Of a stretch of 5,740 nt of DNA, positions 5,371-5,740 are shown one piece after another. A model generated the notes under the pieces. It saw only the letters and a program-made list of their open reading frames with translations. It had not been told where the DNA came from and did no database searches. The position numbers and the translations under genes are program-made. The number at the start of each line of letters is the position of its first letter. Position 1 is the first letter of the stretch. Source of the stretch: Bacteroidetes bacterium GWA2_31_9b (GTDB lineage: Bacteria; Bacteroidota; Bacteroidia; Bacteroidales; UBA12077); contig MENE01000164.1 of the NCBI GenBank assembly GCA_001769005.1, forward strand, positions 1 through 5,740. Reading direction: 5' to 3'.

Positions 5371-5740
5371 CTATAATTCGAAATGCAGTCCATCATAAGC
5401 TAAAGAGATATGATGTGGAAGTTCTTCGTTAACATCATGGTGTAATCCCATTTGATGACTAATGTGAGTAATATATGCTCTTTTTGGGTTTATTTGATTA
5501 ATAAAGTCGATAGCTTCTGATAAAGAAAAATGAGAAGCATGTTTTTGTTTACGGAGGGCATTAATAACAAGATGTTTTGTACCAGCAATTTTCTCTTTAA
5601 CTTCTTCTGAAATATAGTTAGCATCGGTAATATAGGTAAAATCGCCAATTCTGAAACCGAAAACAGGTAATTTAGAATGTATAAGTCTTAATGGAATTAT
5701 CTCTATACCATTAATTTTAAATGGTTCTTCGGTTAGGTTT
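5371..5740 (-). CDS. PhnP-like metallo-beta-lactamase-fold hydrolase, C-terminal part (5' end outside window)
   Basis: The reading frame enters from the right edge (first full codon at 5739-5737) and runs for 122 codons to TAG at 5373-5371. Visible residues match the C-terminal half of PhnP-like phosphodiesterases of the metallo-beta-lactamase fold, which hydrolyse phosphodiester substrates with a dinuclear metal centre. VFGFRIGDFTYITDAN (26-41) supplies the probable metal-bridging Asp39. NALRKQKHASHFSLSEA (60-76) contains the conserved His68/His70 segment. ITHISHQMGLHHDVN (90-104) carries the final histidine ligand region, and LAYDGLHFEL closes the protein. The HxHxDH metal signature of the N-terminal half is outside the window. 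E. coli PhnP cleaves 5-phosphoribosyl 1,2-cyclic phosphate, but Bacteroidetes homologues occur without other phn genes and none is seen here, so the substrate is uncertain and I give no symbol. It is 95 bp upstream of the DUF3052-like gene on the same strand and could be co-transcribed with it. Confidence 0.87.
   Translation of the reverse strand, partial: NLTEEPFKINGIEIIPLRLIHSKLPVFGFRIGDFTYITDANYISEEVKEKIAGTKHLVINALRKQKHASHFSLSEAIDFINQINPKRAYITHISHQMGLHHDVNEELPHHISLAYDGLHFEL

Noticed and set aside
1..5740. CRISPR array, tRNA, rRNA, phage or defence system
   Set aside because: I found no regularly spaced repeats, no cloverleaf-like sequence and no genes of such systems; most of the window is standard chromosomal content.

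Overview
The window is AT-rich and reads as an ordinary Bacteroidetes-type chromosomal segment. Three things suggest this: there are no strong Shine-Dalgarno sequences before the starts; at least one promoter fits the Bacteroidetes pattern (TTTG, 19-bp spacer, TAnnTTTG); and the gene content is familiar from that phylum, including a DUF4349 lipoprotein, a LiaF-like FGG-repeat protein and a PhnP-like metallo-hydrolase. The phylum call is inference; no rRNA or other taxonomic marker is present.

Layout: (1) Positions 2-307 (+) hold the 3' part of a 3-methyladenine DNA glycosylase I gene (tag). It overlaps the start of a complete mnmE (trmE) at 297-1703 (+), the tRNA-wobble-modification GTPase. 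(2) Positions 1704-1938 are non-coding. They hold a degenerate 7-bp repeat, a stretch that may be a decayed gene or element, and a good Bacteroidetes promoter. (3) Positions 1939-2988 (+) encode a stand-alone GT10-family fucosyltransferase. (4) Positions 2989-3256 separate convergent genes and end in a perfect bidirectional intrinsic terminator. (5) On the minus strand, read from right to left, are a DUF3052-like protein (5275-4895), a DUF4349 lipoprotein with a C-terminal membrane segment (4877-4005) and a LiaF-like four-TM protein with five FGG motifs (3946-3257). They probably form one operon with a candidate promoter at 5319-5291 and the terminator at 3240-3203. (6) At the right edge, 5740-5371 (-) is the 3' part of a PhnP-like metallo-beta-lactamase-fold hydrolase.

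Working together: tag and mnmE are housekeeping genes for DNA repair and tRNA modification and are probably co-transcribed. The fucosyltransferase has its own promoter and looks like a single accessory gene for surface glycan decoration, placed just after the 3' end of mnmE. The DUF4349 and LiaF-like proteins are both envelope proteins and may form an envelope-associated unit. I see no CRISPR array, tRNA, rRNA, intact insertion sequence or clearly novel multi-gene system. The most interesting points are the lipoprotein/transmembrane topology of the DUF4349 protein, its pairing with the LiaF-like protein, and the mnmE 3'-end/fucosyltransferase junction.
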